64,000 bases of DNA from JAYSYM01 sp964543475 (GTDB lineage: Bacteria; Bdellovibrionota; Bdellovibrionia; Bdellovibrionales; JAMPXM01). The notes beneath the pieces are model-generated. The model saw nothing but the letters and a program-made list of their open reading frames with translations, was not told where the DNA came from and did no database searches. Below are positions 16,370 to 25,874 of the stretch, one piece after another (positions within the stretch are counted from its first letter, which is position 1; each line of letters opens with the position of its first letter). Location: positions 372,001 through 436,000 of the forward strand of contig CAZIYJ010000003.1 in the NCBI GenBank assembly GCA_964543475.1, read 5' to 3'. Both the position numbers and the translations under genes were made by a program.

Positions 16370-19228
16370 CTAGAAGTTGCCGATTGAGAAGTGAAGTGCG
16401 AACGGTTCTTCTTTCTCGTATTTTGGCACAGCGATTCGCTGGTTGAAGTACGAGCGGCGATCGAGTTTGAAGCCGATGTCGGCGCTGACGGGGCCAGCGG
16501 GGGTGTTGACGCGGAAGCCGAAGCCCCAAGAGTCACGGTAAGGATCATCAATGCGAACGCCAGGTTGATCGATCATCACTCCGCCGCCGTCATAGAATAA
16601 TGCAAATGAGAATGGTCCGTAGAACGGTAAGCGCAGTTCTGATTTGATTAGGTAGAACTCTGATTCAGTAGTGAGTTTGAATTTACTGAGATCCTTAGAT
16701 CCATCAGTTGGAATCAGCTGGAAAATATTGGGAATTCGATCTGTATCTTTTTGTACGTCAAAGCCACGTATTGTGCTCGTGCCGCCAAGACTGAATGTTT
16801 CGCTGTTTGGCACTCCGGAGTTAGAAGCACCCGAAACGTTATTCAGATAGCCGCCGCGAATAGAATTTATCCAAACAAAACGTTTTGAATTAAATAGGCG
16901 AGTGAAGCGAGTCCATGCGGCAGTCGCCTTCACGAACTGAATAGTTTGAATTTCGTCTCGGGAACTTCCAAGAAGTGGATCGGCATACTCTATTCCAGCA
17001 CGAGTGAACGTGCCGGCAGTGGTGTCGAATGGATCGTCTCGATAATCCCACTCCAAAATTGGGCCGGTCCGCCCGATATTTAAGTTTTCCTCTGTCTCTC
17101 GTGAAGTTCGATCGAAGGTCCTTTGGTTTTCAAAGCCCCAAGTAATGTAGGTCAGGCGTATGTGACGATTAAGATCTCGCTCAAGGAGTAAATCGATACC
17201 AAGATCTTCGCGAATCTTTGTTGGTAATCCAGCAGTCGGAGGCTCAACACTTTGTTCTCGGAAGAGATTCAGTCGACCGCGGTTTTTGGTGCCAAAAATA
17301 TAAGGCTCAAGATATCCGAAAGTCACACGGTTCTCTAGGTAAGAAAATCGTGGATCTTGAGCATAATCTAAGTCGAGACGAAGATTAATCGCTCGGCCAG
17401 TGCCAGCAATGTTTCGATAGGCAAAATTCACGTACCCGCGGTAGGTCACTTGATAACGATTGGTGATCCCAACTCCAGGATAGAAAAGTCCTGGCAGTCG
17501 CTCTTGAACAGTCACAACAACTGTTCGATTTGCCTGAGTCGTGCCCTCTTCTAAAGTTTTGATTTCAACTTGCGAGAACAGAGCAAGGCGTTGAATTTTA
17601 TAAACTGACTCTTCAAGTTTGTCTGGAGTGAGAGTGTCTCCGACACCAAACTCTAATTCTCGTAAAACTACGTAGTCTTTCGTGAAAGTGTTTCCTTGAA
17701 TAATGATCGACGCCACTTGAACCTTTGGTCCCTCTGCGATTTTTATTTCGATATTGGCGTGAGTGTTGGTGTCATTGTAAGTAACGAGGTCTTCGCCCTC
17801 ATTTTCAATCTTCATTTCTAGATAGCCGACTGAATAATAGTAAAGTTTAAGTTTCAGGAGGCTCTCTTCAAGTTTAGTTAAGCTGAGTGGATCTCCGGTC
17901 CGAACTAGCATTACGTTCTCTAGCTGCATTTTAGAAAATGCAGTCGCTCCAGTGAATCTCACTTGGCGAATCTGTGTGAGAGGGCCTTCATCGATAGCCA
18001 CAGATACAATGGCTTCATCTTTCTTCTTTGAAAACTCAGACCGAACCGACTGCACTCGAGCTCTTAAGAAACCCTCATTTTGAAGTTGTATAACTAGATT
18101 CTTATACCCTTCTTCAATGTCGCGACGGTTGTAGTACCCAAGCCCCGTGAGGTCAGAACTCGTCTCACGAATAAATTGAGCATAGTAATCAGGCGGGCGA
18201 GAGATATTTCCAGTGATCTCAATTTTGCGAATTCGAACTCGCGGCCCTTCAATGATATTAAATTTAGTTTGCTGAAGATTTCCGTCTTCGAAAAATTTCT
18301 CGCTGTATTCAACGAGCACGTGCGCGAATCCGGTCGAGAGATAGAGCTTCTGAATTCGCTCCGCAAGATCTGCCGCTGGGCTTGTTGTAATTCCTCGTAA
18401 GCGCTCAAGCTCTAAAGATTTAATCAGCTGGCCATTGCTAAAATAATTGTTTCCATCGAATAGAAACTCGTATCGATTTGGATTTTCAATAGCAAAAGTA
18501 ATTTTCGCCTGACTTTTGTCAGCATTAAAAACGATCGATGGGGTCGACAGCCGAGTAGAAAGATAACGGTTGTTAACAAAGAAGGCTTCCATATCTCGTC
18601 TGAAATAGTCTAAGCCTTCTTCTGAGAGTCGGTTGCGAACCAAGCTTGCAGAGCGACGTTTCGCTCGACGCGCTAATGCTTTGTTAGTTGTGTCGATATT
18701 GATTTCAGTTACTTCGCAAGGTTTACCTTCTTTAATTCGAACTTGAATATCAACAGAGCCATCATTCGGTGTTTGAAAATCAATGTCGATCTTCGGATTA
18801 AAGAAACCTTCTTTGGCGTAGGCAGTTTGAAGGTCATCGGCAGTTGATAAAAGTTCTTTGCGCTCGAATGTCGCGCCTTCTTCGATCTTTAGTAGACCCG
18901 AGATCGTGGCGTCTGAAAGCGCAGAGTTTCCTTCAATCGAGATTTTATTTATCTTACGCATCAACTGAGCGACGAGAACAAGCTGTTCATTGTCTGTTCC
19001 AAGGTTGCGTTCAATGACGTCGATTGCAGAAAAAGATTTTGAGCTCATTAAAAATCGAACAACTTGATCAACTTCAGCGAGAGTTATTTCACGCTCGAAA
19101 ACGAATGGAAATTTCTTTTTGATATTATTCGCCATGCCTATCGGTACACCTTCAAAGCGCAGTACGCGAGGTGCAGCCCAAGCTGAAAAGCTTAAGAGGA
19201 GGCAGGAAATTAGGATCAGAAATCTCAT
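16370..19228 (-). CDS. Omp85 (BamA/TamA) family outer-membrane assembly protein
   Basis: 952 residues. Signal peptide about 1-18 (ending AWA), a long run of POTRA domains to about residue 590 (recurrent G-N/A-x-x-F/Y and EGFF/GYL motifs: IEGNSALSD, EGPRVRIRKIEITGN, FTGATAFSK, IQGNTFTKD), about six in all, then a 16-strand-type barrel. The barrel loop motif GGTSTIRGF and the terminal ...HFSIGNF are Omp85 hallmarks. It lies directly after tamB on the same strand (20-base gap), so I read it as the TamA-like partner, although BamA-like length and POTRA count leave room for another role. No Shine-Dalgarno is obvious. Confidence 0.92.
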   Translation of the reverse strand: MRFLILISCLLLSFSAWAAPRVLRFEGVPIGMANNIKKKFPFVFEREITLAEVDQVVRFLMSSKSFSAIDVIERNLGTDNEQLVLVAQLMRKINKISIEGNSALSDATISGLLKIEEGATFERKELLSTADDLQTAYAKEGFFNPKIDIDFQTPNDGSVDIQVRIKEGKPCEVTEINIDTTNKALARRAKRRSASLVRNRLSEEGLDYFRRDMEAFFVNNRYLSTRLSTPSIVFNADKSQAKITFAIENPNRYEFLFDGNNYFSNGQLIKSLELERLRGITTSPAADLAERIQKLYLSTGFAHVLVEYSEKFFEDGNLQQTKFNIIEGPRVRIRKIEITGNISRPPDYYAQFIRETSSDLTGLGYYNRRDIEEGYKNLVIQLQNEGFLRARVQSVRSEFSKKKDEAIVSVAIDEGPLTQIRQVRFTGATAFSKMQLENVMLVRTGDPLSLTKLEESLLKLKLYYYSVGYLEMKIENEGEDLVTYNDTNTHANIEIKIAEGPKVQVASIIIQGNTFTKDYVVLRELEFGVGDTLTPDKLEESVYKIQRLALFSQVEIKTLEEGTTQANRTVVVTVQERLPGLFYPGVGITNRYQVTYRGYVNFAYRNIAGTGRAINLRLDLDYAQDPRFSYLENRVTFGYLEPYIFGTKNRGRLNLFREQSVEPPTAGLPTKIREDLGIDLLLERDLNRHIRLTYITWGFENQRTFDRTSRETEENLNIGRTGPILEWDYRDDPFDTTAGTFTRAGIEYADPLLGSSRDEIQTIQFVKATAAWTRFTRLFNSKRFVWINSIRGGYLNNVSGASNSGVPNSETFSLGGTSTIRGFDVQKDTDRIPNIFQLIPTDGSKDLSKFKLTTESEFYLIKSELRLPFYGPFSFALFYDGGGVMIDQPGVRIDDPYRDSWGFGFRVNTPAGPVSADIGFKLDRRSYFNQRIAVPKYEKEEPFALHFSIGNF

Positions 19229-19248
19229 AGCTGAATTGTAACTCGAGC

Positions 19249-22200
19249 TTACTTAAATTCGAACCGATACTCGAGGTCTAGACCAAAGACGTTAAGATTT
19301 TCATTTCTCTCGTCATCGTCAGTTTTTGCTTCGGTTTCACTTTGCTGGCCTTCGTAGCTTCCCACGAGAGAAACCTTGTCAGTTAACCTATATCGCAGCT
19401 GTGCTTCATCTTTTGAAGTTTTGCCGATGGCGCGGTTGTAGTTCCAGCCGAGTTTCTTTGTGACCTGTCCGCTAACGGTGATTTTCTGCAGCGCTACAGA
19501 GGCAGCATTATCGAATGATGAAGAAAATTGAAGATCCACGCCAAAACGGTCTTTAAGTTCTCGACCAAGCGGCGCATTTTTTAACAATCCAGACGCTACT
19601 GAGAATGATGCGGAGTTTCCCTGTTGTGTAGAAGCGACTCTATTGTCGATCTGCTGTGAAGTTGTGCCTAAGGCAAGAAGCGAAATAATTTCGTTCGCAG
19701 GGAGCGATGGCGAACTGGTCAGATTCATCTCGGGCTTTTGTCCAGTTCCCTGAAGCACAAGGCTGATATCGTGATCTTGAATTCGGGTGTTGGCTGCAAC
19801 GAAAATTCTTGGATTGATTTCGCTAGGGTCTGTAAACGTGAAGCTTCCTGAAGTGACTTCGAATGGCGCATCGTTAAAGAAGATCTTCGACTCTTTTTCA
19901 GCAGTCACTGTTCCAACTAAGCCCGGTTTTTGAGTTGTTCCCAAAACATTGAGCCGACCGTTAACCCGGCCATCCATCAACGAGTTTTTCACAACAATCC
20001 CGCGGTCGAAGTTGACCTGAACTTCCATTGTGAGGGGAATGAAACTGTCCTGGAGAAGAAACGAAGGAAGGTAATCACTTCGGCGCAACTGTTCTCGTTC
20101 GCCTGTGCTGCTGAAATCTTTTGTGAAAAGCCCTGACGTAATGTCGTAGATCCCTTTTAAGTGGAACGGGAACCATGAGCCAGCAATGTTAAATTGACCC
20201 GAACCTTTGCTTTCAACTTTTTCTGGTAAGTTAAGTATGATGTTGTCAGCGCGAACGTTGAAGTTAAGCGGGAAATTCTTGTACCCTTTAAATTCTAACA
20301 TTCCATCGCCGTTGAATGTTCCCGAGGCGAAATCGCCACGGATAGAGTTAATAAGAACTTTATTTTGATTGAACAATAAGTCGGCTTTGAAATCTTCAAA
20401 TGCGTGAGGGAAATCGAAAAGTTTTAGATATCCTTTGTCGATGTAAGCTGATCCCAACACCGAAGAGCGGCTCGGCCCTGATTTTACATTGAAGGCGAAT
20501 GAAAGCATTCCACGAAGTTCTTCAAAAAACGGGAGGAACAATGCGACGACACCCATGTCGAGCTTGCCGTTAACTTGTACATCAACTTTTTCATCTGAGT
20601 TTTTATTATCCAACAGGCGAAGATAAATATTTTCGCCAGCCAAGTAGAAATTTTGAACGCTCAGAGCTCCATTTTGCATTGTGAGTTGAAGCGGCTGAGG
20701 GGCCGCAATTGAAAGTGATCCTCGGCGAATTGCAAATTTAGTTGCGGTGATTTTTCCATTCGAGCTCCAGAAGCCACCTTTTTCAGAAGAAAGATCAATC
20801 TGCGAGGAAACTTGGGTATCATAATCTTTGCGATTTGCTGCTGAACCAATTCCTGACAGGAGAGGAGCAAAATTCCAGTCGACTGTTTTTATATTTAATT
20901 TGTAAGGAGCGTCTTCCGCAAATGGGACAGTGAATCCGCCAGTGATTGTTTGGCCTAAGAACTGACCTGATCCATTGATGCGATCCTTTAAGAACTGAAG
21001 TTCAAGCGATGAATCAGCCACTGCGTGATCACTAATTGAAGCTTTAGTGATGGTCCCTTTGAGAAGGGTATCAGGACGAAGCACATGTCCTTGCATGCCC
21101 ATCTCAAAATCTAGAAGCCCTGCCAATTCGATTCCAATTTTGTTTATGTTTTCAGATTCTTCGAGGCGTAAATTACGCCCACGGATAACAGTTTCAATTT
21201 GTCCAGTCGGATGTCCAACTCCTGTGAGAGTAATAATTCCGCTCCCGCGTTGTGCGTTGACTCTGTCCGCGACAACTTCGCCATTTTTTGCGTGAATATC
21301 AAAATTGGCTTGATCGAACGATTCACCCATAACCGTGCCGCGATAGAGACTTGATTTTAGTTCGTACGTTAGAGCAGTAAACTCTAGAGGTCCGCTGACT
21401 TTGATGTTTGCTTTGCCTGTACCTGTCACAGGAAACGAGAGCTTAACTTTTCTTGTGAATGCCGAAAGTAAGTCCTTGATATCAATGAAGGGCATGCTTG
21501 CTTGCGCGCTAATCGTATTGTTCTCGAGATTCAAATCGACATTCGCTAGGTAGCGCGAAGTGGTGAAGTAGCCTTTTGTCTCATTGAAAGTTAAATGCCC
21601 TTTTGCAAAACGTGCCTGAGTGTTGAAGTTTCCTAACCAGTAATCGTCAAGCCAAAAATCTGCAGCATCACCACTGAACTCCATGACCGCTGTTTTGCTG
21701 TTACCGACCGTCTTTCCTTTTAGCGTTAATGATCCCTCAATTTTTAATCCGGCAAGATTCTTGATGTCTTTGATTGCAAGCGGGAAGGCTTCGTACGCAA
21801 TGTCAAAGCCAGTTTCATAGGCAATCGAGCCGCTACTTTTGCCTTTTGAATTCGGCATAGATAAATCTGCGAGATAAGACACTGCTGTCTTATCAACTTT
21901 TACGGACCCAACGGCGTTGAGAGTATCAACAGCAACGATTGGCTTTACGCTATTTAATTTCGATTTAACTAAAATATTTTTTGAATTTAAATTTCCATCG
22001 CAGTTAACTAAAAGCTCGGGCTTCACTTCGCCTGCGCAGGTAAGTTTTGCTGTTCCTTCGAGCCAAACTGGAATCGTTCCAACACTCAAATTTTTTAGAA
22101 GCTCATGCACCTGAATCGAATTTACCTGCAGCACACCTTTGATCGGACTTCGTTCACCAATTGTATATTCAAGGTCAGTTACTTTTGCATCAATGCCGCT

Positions 22201-23205
22201 ATTTGATGCTTCAATGCTCTTCGCTCTCACTGTATTCCCTGAAATCTCACCCAGAGCAGCGAGCGTACCGATATAGAACTTATCAACTTTCAAATCTTGA
22301 GCTTTAACATTGAATTCGGCGAGTCGATCTTTGAGAGAGAGCTGCTTTACGTTGAGTTCTAAGTCTGCAGTTCCTTTGAGTGCTGGAATTTTCAAATCTG
22401 GAACGCTTTTAATCAGCCAGTTTCTCATCGACTCAAGTGCGAGGCGACCACGTGCCTGAAGATCTCCTTTTTCAAACTTGAGAGCTTCGGTATCTCCTGA
22501 CAATCTTCCCGCAGCAATCACGTAACTTTGACCTCTGCGAATTTTTAAGCGAGTAATTGTAAGCGAGTCAGGCTCAAGAATTGTGCGAGCTTCGGCCTCA
22601 AGAAGTACCAGCGCTTGTGTGTCTGCATCTTTAAACTGAACGCCAGAAGCAGTGATTTCAATTCCAATTTTGTTACTACGATTTTCAATCGCGATCCCGA
22701 GGTTTCGCAGCTGACCCGACGCCCTTGGCTTTTCGAGGGCAAGCGAGAGATCGATTTTTTCTAAAACTAAATGACTGAGCGGCACATTCTTAAGCTGTGC
22801 AAATAAACCAGCAAGTGGCTTGTTATCGCTTTTAGTTTTTGGAGCGGGGATGCGAATATTTGCTTTTGAGCCCGAGACGACAACTTCGTGCAGGCGCAAC
22901 TGACCTTGAAGTAAATAGAACCAGCTCACACGCAACTTCACGTGATCGATTGCGAGCGGATCAAAAAAGGCGGCTACTTCTTGTTTCGGTGTGATCTTGA
23001 CGTCGTTGAGGGTTACACCCAGTGGTAACCAATCTATCTCAATAGATGAAGGAAGAATTCGAACCGGAAGTTCTTTATTGCTAAACTGATCGATCCGAAC
23101 GAGCGCCCAAGCTTTCGCTTTTGGAAGCTGAGTTTGAATCAGAAATCCAAGCAGAAAAAAAGTTCCCGCAAGTAGACCTAAAATTACGAGGAACTTCTTT
23201 CGAAT
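19249..23205 (-). CDS. tamB: TamB/AsmA-like translocation and assembly protein, apparent ATT start
   Basis: The first canonical start is GTG 22941, but the frame stays open to 23205 and the extra 88 residues encode exactly what a TamB needs: RKKFLVILGLL and onward, a basic start with an inner-membrane anchor. GGAGGTGA lies 6 bases before ATT 23205, and that codon overlaps the stop of the preceding gene (TGATT, as if TGATG). This gives 1318 residues: anchor, long repetitive beta-groove region, and a C-terminal DUF490/TamB domain (MDGRVNGRLNVLG, PEINPRIFVAANTRI-like, SLPANEIISLLALG, near the end). It bridges inner and outer membranes for lipid or protein transport. Adjacent Omp85 fits. Confidence 0.88.
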   Translation of the reverse strand: MRKKFLVILGLLAGTFFLLGFLIQTQLPKAKAWALVRIDQFSNKELPVRILPSSIEIDWLPLGVTLNDVKITPKQEVAAFFDPLAIDHVKLRVSWFYLLQGQLRLHEVVVSGSKANIRIPAPKTKSDNKPLAGLFAQLKNVPLSHLVLEKIDLSLALEKPRASGQLRNLGIAIENRSNKIGIEITASGVQFKDADTQALVLLEAEARTILEPDSLTITRLKIRRGQSYVIAAGRLSGDTEALKFEKGDLQARGRLALESMRNWLIKSVPDLKIPALKGTADLELNVKQLSLKDRLAEFNVKAQDLKVDKFYIGTLAALGEISGNTVRAKSIEASNSGIDAKVTDLEYTIGERSPIKGVLQVNSIQVHELLKNLSVGTIPVWLEGTAKLTCAGEVKPELLVNCDGNLNSKNILVKSKLNSVKPIVAVDTLNAVGSVKVDKTAVSYLADLSMPNSKGKSSGSIAYETGFDIAYEAFPLAIKDIKNLAGLKIEGSLTLKGKTVGNSKTAVMEFSGDAADFWLDDYWLGNFNTQARFAKGHLTFNETKGYFTTSRYLANVDLNLENNTISAQASMPFIDIKDLLSAFTRKVKLSFPVTGTGKANIKVSGPLEFTALTYELKSSLYRGTVMGESFDQANFDIHAKNGEVVADRVNAQRGSGIITLTGVGHPTGQIETVIRGRNLRLEESENINKIGIELAGLLDFEMGMQGHVLRPDTLLKGTITKASISDHAVADSSLELQFLKDRINGSGQFLGQTITGGFTVPFAEDAPYKLNIKTVDWNFAPLLSGIGSAANRKDYDTQVSSQIDLSSEKGGFWSSNGKITATKFAIRRGSLSIAAPQPLQLTMQNGALSVQNFYLAGENIYLRLLDNKNSDEKVDVQVNGKLDMGVVALFLPFFEELRGMLSFAFNVKSGPSRSSVLGSAYIDKGYLKLFDFPHAFEDFKADLLFNQNKVLINSIRGDFASGTFNGDGMLEFKGYKNFPLNFNVRADNIILNLPEKVESKGSGQFNIAGSWFPFHLKGIYDITSGLFTKDFSSTGEREQLRRSDYLPSFLLQDSFIPLTMEVQVNFDRGIVVKNSLMDGRVNGRLNVLGTTQKPGLVGTVTAEKESKIFFNDAPFEVTSGSFTFTDPSEINPRIFVAANTRIQDHDISLVLQGTGQKPEMNLTSSPSLPANEIISLLALGTTSQQIDNRVASTQQGNSASFSVASGLLKNAPLGRELKDRFGVDLQFSSSFDNAASVALQKITVSGQVTKKLGWNYNRAIGKTSKDEAQLRYRLTDKVSLVGSYEGQQSETEAKTDDDERNENLNVFGLDLEYRFEFK

Positions 23206-24278
23206 CAGAAGTCACCTCCGGTCCACGCAATCAGAAGCGAGTGTGCGCTTCGGTAGCCCGGGCGAATCTTTACAATGCTCTTCAGTAAATCAACAGCTAG
23301 CGAACCTTGGCCAAGTTCCCAGAGACAAATGCTTCTCGAATAAACGGCAGCGAAGACCGAGTCGGGTTGATCGCTAAATCGTTCTTCGAGATAGTGAGTT
23401 TCCTCGAGTGCCTCGACAAACTTTCTTGATTTGATCATCAATTCTAAGCGAAGCCAGAGCTCGGCTTCTTCAAGTGGCTGGCCCGATGATTCGAGTATCT
23501 CAATTGCTTCTAAATGAAATTCCATAAAATGCAAATGAAGGGCTAAATCATACGCTTGCTTCGGATGCTCTTTAAGTTGCTGACGAGCATCTGCGACCAA
23601 TACAGATTTCATTTCTTGTTGATCATCAGTGAGGTGAGAAATTTTTCGGTTTAAACTCTCGAGTAAATCGCGCTCCATGGCTCCTTGGGCAACGACTTCG
23701 TAAGCCCAACGTTCATCGGCAGATCTTTGATCTTCGGGAAGACTTGCGTCGTTTGGAAACATGAGCCGCAACTCTGAAAGTGCAGCAGCTTCCTCTCGGT
23801 GCATTCGTTGCGAGCGGAAGTAGTTTACTTTATCTTTGATGAACTCGCGCTTTTGAACCATTTCCTGCGCAAGTTTTGCGATACGATCAATATTCTTCTT
23901 TTCAAAGATCGGGTCCCAGTTCACGGCACTTGCTATGAGTAGAGCTTCTTCGTAAGCGTCTTGTTCGCTGACGCCTTCGACGAGCGCACGTTTTTCTTCG
24001 CTTGTAAGTTTAACTTCTGAAAGCTCAATTGCTTTTGCAAACTCTGCCCAAGGAAGTTTTTGTTTTGCATTAAGGAGCCGGGTGAACTGCGTTGTGAGTT
24101 TTGAAAAGTCGCCATGCCGTAAAAGAAATCGTGCAGCTTCACGTTGCTCGCTCGGAGAAAAAAGATTTTTCTCCCAACGATCCGAAATTGCATCAGCGAC
24201 TTTTTCGAGACTGCCTAGATCGCTGAAGAGGTCATGAAGTTGCATCTCAAGATGCAGGTCTAGAGGCGGTTTGGACAT
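23205..24278 (-). CDS. Tetratricopeptide-like helical protein, unknown
   Basis: 357 residues from ATG 24278. An ATG at 24335 lies in a palindrome and upstream of a good promoter, so it is rejected. Soluble and fully helical, with TPR-like helix pairs, clearest at the C-terminus (ALEETHYLEERFSDQ, AVYSRSICLWELGQ, AVDLLKSIVKIRPGYRSAH). The promoter just upstream predicts a leaderless mRNA. The last codons carry the ribosome site for tamB, so the two are translationally coupled and may act together. Confidence 0.8.
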   Translation of the reverse strand: MSKPPLDLHLEMQLHDLFSDLGSLEKVADAISDRWEKNLFSPSEQREAARFLLRHGDFSKLTTQFTRLLNAKQKLPWAEFAKAIELSEVKLTSEEKRALVEGVSEQDAYEEALLIASAVNWDPIFEKKNIDRIAKLAQEMVQKREFIKDKVNYFRSQRMHREEAAALSELRLMFPNDASLPEDQRSADERWAYEVVAQGAMERDLLESLNRKISHLTDDQQEMKSVLVADARQQLKEHPKQAYDLALHLHFMEFHLEAIEILESSGQPLEEAELWLRLELMIKSRKFVEALEETHYLEERFSDQPDSVFAAVYSRSICLWELGQGSLAVDLLKSIVKIRPGYRSAHSLLIAWTGGDF

Positions 24279-24284
24279 CGCTAT

Positions 24285-24313
24285 ATTATCGGAAATCTTA
24301 GGGAAAGTGTCGA
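24285..24313 (-). promoter_or_regulatory. Promoter of TPR-tamB-Omp85 operon, probably leaderless
   Basis: On the minus strand TCGACA (24313-24308, 5 of 6), 17-base spacer, GATAAT (24290-24285, 5 of 6). The +1 position computed from the -10 box is 24278, exactly the A of the TPR gene ATG. No Shine-Dalgarno exists upstream of that ATG. Confidence 0.55.
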
Positions 24314-24335
24314 GGCTAGGCCGACGGCAATTCAT

Positions 24336-24373
24336 GGATCCGGGTATGCAAGTTAACCGGTATACCGGGATCC
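24336..24373. repeat. Imperfect palindrome A, downstream of efp
   Basis: GGATCCGGGTAT, 14-base centre, ATACCGGGATCC: 12-bp arms with one mismatch. A 15-base stretch (AGTTAACCGGTATAC, 24351-24365) recurs in inverted orientation at 25817-25831. No T-run follows on either side, so it is not a standard terminator. Confidence 0.7.
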
Positions 24374-24407
24374 AAGTTCAGCTAGACCTAAAGTCTAGCA
24401 AGCAAGA

Positions 24408-24971
24408 TTACTTATTAACGCGCTCCACGTAATCGCCCGTACGAGTATCAACTTTTAACAGATCGCCTTCGCCGATATGCATTGGGACCTGGACCGTGTG
24501 GCCAGTCTCAAGGATTGCGGGCTTTGAGCCACCGCTAACGGTATTGCCTTTGTGGTTCGGATCAGTCTTAACAACTTTGAGAGTTACCGAGTTTGGACAG
24601 TCAACTCCGATAGGCTTTCCGTTGTAATTCATGATCACAACTTCCATGTTTTCAGTTAAGAAGTTCTTCGCTTCGCCAACTTCTTCTTCGCTAATGCAAA
24701 TTTGATCAAAGCTTTTTTGGTTCATGAAATTGTAACCATTTTCGTCTTTATACAAAAAGGTCATTTCGCTGACGTTAATATCTGGCTCTTCGAATTTTTC
24801 ACCTTGTTTGAATGTGCGCTCGAGGTTTGAGCCGCTTAAAAGGTTTCTAAGTTTTGCTCTTGTAAATTGGTTTCCTTTGCCAGGCTTCACATGCTGGAAA
24901 TCGACAACTGCGTAAGGTTGACCATCGACTAAAACTTTAAGGCCTTTTTTGAAATCCGATAATTGATACAT
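24408..24971 (-). CDS. efp: Elongation factor P
   Basis: 187 residues with the three beta-barrel domains of EF-P. The modified residue is a lysine (Lys32 in VKPGKGNQF), so beta-lysylation by EpmA-type enzymes is possible. AGGAAG precedes ATG. The C-terminal domain carries VTLKVVKTDP and HTVQVPMHIGEGDLLKVDTRTGDYVERV. EF-P rescues ribosomes stalled at polyproline. The gene stands alone between two TPR genes, with a palindrome after its stop. Confidence 0.97.
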   Translation of the reverse strand: MYQLSDFKKGLKVLVDGQPYAVVDFQHVKPGKGNQFTRAKLRNLLSGSNLERTFKQGEKFEEPDINVSEMTFLYKDENGYNFMNQKSFDQICISEEEVGEAKNFLTENMEVVIMNYNGKPIGVDCPNSVTLKVVKTDPNHKGNTVSGGSKPAILETGHTVQVPMHIGEGDLLKVDTRTGDYVERVNK

Positions 24972-25025
24972 GCAAACGTCTTCCTCTTAAGTGAAGTATG
25001 AAATTACCGGCTGCGATGTGAGTGG

Positions 25026-25733
25026 TCAACGATCGAGTCGTCTCTCGTTTATACGCTGCAGGAGAACCTCGAGAGCCTCTTTTTTCTCTTCATTCGCCGA
25101 CTTCATACGCTGGCGAAGGCGTCCGATTCGTTTTTCTAGGTCAGTTTGGTCGCCTAATCGACTTTGTGCCGCTCGAAGTACATTAACGGCAGCATCGAGA
25201 TCATTTCTAACGGTCAATGCGTCGGCCAGCGAAATCGCTCGCTCAACTTCGCGTTTTACGTTCTCGGGCCGATGGTCAAATATCGGTTCCATTTTAAAAA
25301 CCGAATTATCATACTCGTCAGCAGTTACAAATTCCCACCGGCTGACTGCTTTTTTGGCACGATCATCGTTAGGATTCAGAAATAGGACCATTTTGAAGGC
25401 ACTCAAAGCTTCTTTTGGCTGTCGAAGTTGCAGATGCAATTCGCCTAAAAGCGAATAGGCGAGCAAATTCTCTGGCGACGTCTCAATTGCCTTTTTTAGC
25501 TGCTCAGAGGCTTCTTCATAACGCTTTTTTTCGATCAAAACTCTGGCAAGAGCGACTCTTCCGCTCGCAAATTCTGGGTTGGCGCGTACTCCGCCCTCGG
25601 CTATTCGAAGCGCCTCTTCAACTAACCCCATTCGTCGATAGGCCTCGGACAAAGGAGCGAATACCTTCGACTTCGGATCGCGGGCATATTCAAGCTGATA
25701 GCGCTCGATGAGCTCAGGTGTAAGTGACGACAT
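25026..25733 (-). CDS. TPR-repeat protein, unknown
   Basis: 235 residues from ATG 25733. TTG 25763 overlaps the predicted -35 box and is rejected. At least three canonical TPR units are readable at about 10-110 (KVFAPLSEAYRRMGLVEEALR, ASGRVALARVLIEKKRYEEA, LLAYSLLGELHLQLRQPKEAL), followed by a charged helical tail ending RINERRLDR. Cytoplasmic. It precedes efp on the same strand with a 54-base gap, so read-through into efp is possible. Probably a scaffold protein. Confidence 0.82.
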   Translation of the reverse strand: MSSLTPELIERYQLEYARDPKSKVFAPLSEAYRRMGLVEEALRIAEGGVRANPEFASGRVALARVLIEKKRYEEASEQLKKAIETSPENLLAYSLLGELHLQLRQPKEALSAFKMVLFLNPNDDRAKKAVSRWEFVTADEYDNSVFKMEPIFDHRPENVKREVERAISLADALTVRNDLDAAVNVLRAAQSRLGDQTDLEKRIGRLRQRMKSANEEKKEALEVLLQRINERRLDR

Positions 25734-25739
25734 TTGAGC

Positions 25740-25768
25740 ATTGTTACATGACCCAATTAGCAATTCAA
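25740..25768 (-). promoter_or_regulatory. Promoter of the TPR gene, probably leaderless
   Basis: On the minus strand TTGAAT (25768-25763, 4 of 6), a 17-base spacer, AACAAT (25745-25740, 4 of 6). The inferred +1 is 25733, the A of the ATG. No Shine-Dalgarno is present. Confidence 0.42.
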
Positions 25769-25807
25769 AGCTTGAAAATTAATGGCCTGCCGTCGTTTAA
25801 TCAAACA

Positions 25808-25847
25808 GGAATCCGAGTATACCGGTTAACTCGTATACATGGATCCC
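25808..25847. repeat. Imperfect palindrome B, between divergent TPR gene and ruvC
   Basis: GGAATCC-GA-GTATAC on the left pairs with GTATAC-AT-GGATCC on the right, around CGGTTAACTC. It shares 15 identical bases with palindrome A in inverted orientation. Its place between two divergent genes shows it is not a terminator. Confidence 0.65.
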
Positions 25848-25874
25848 GGTATTTGAACAGCATGTGGAGCATCC

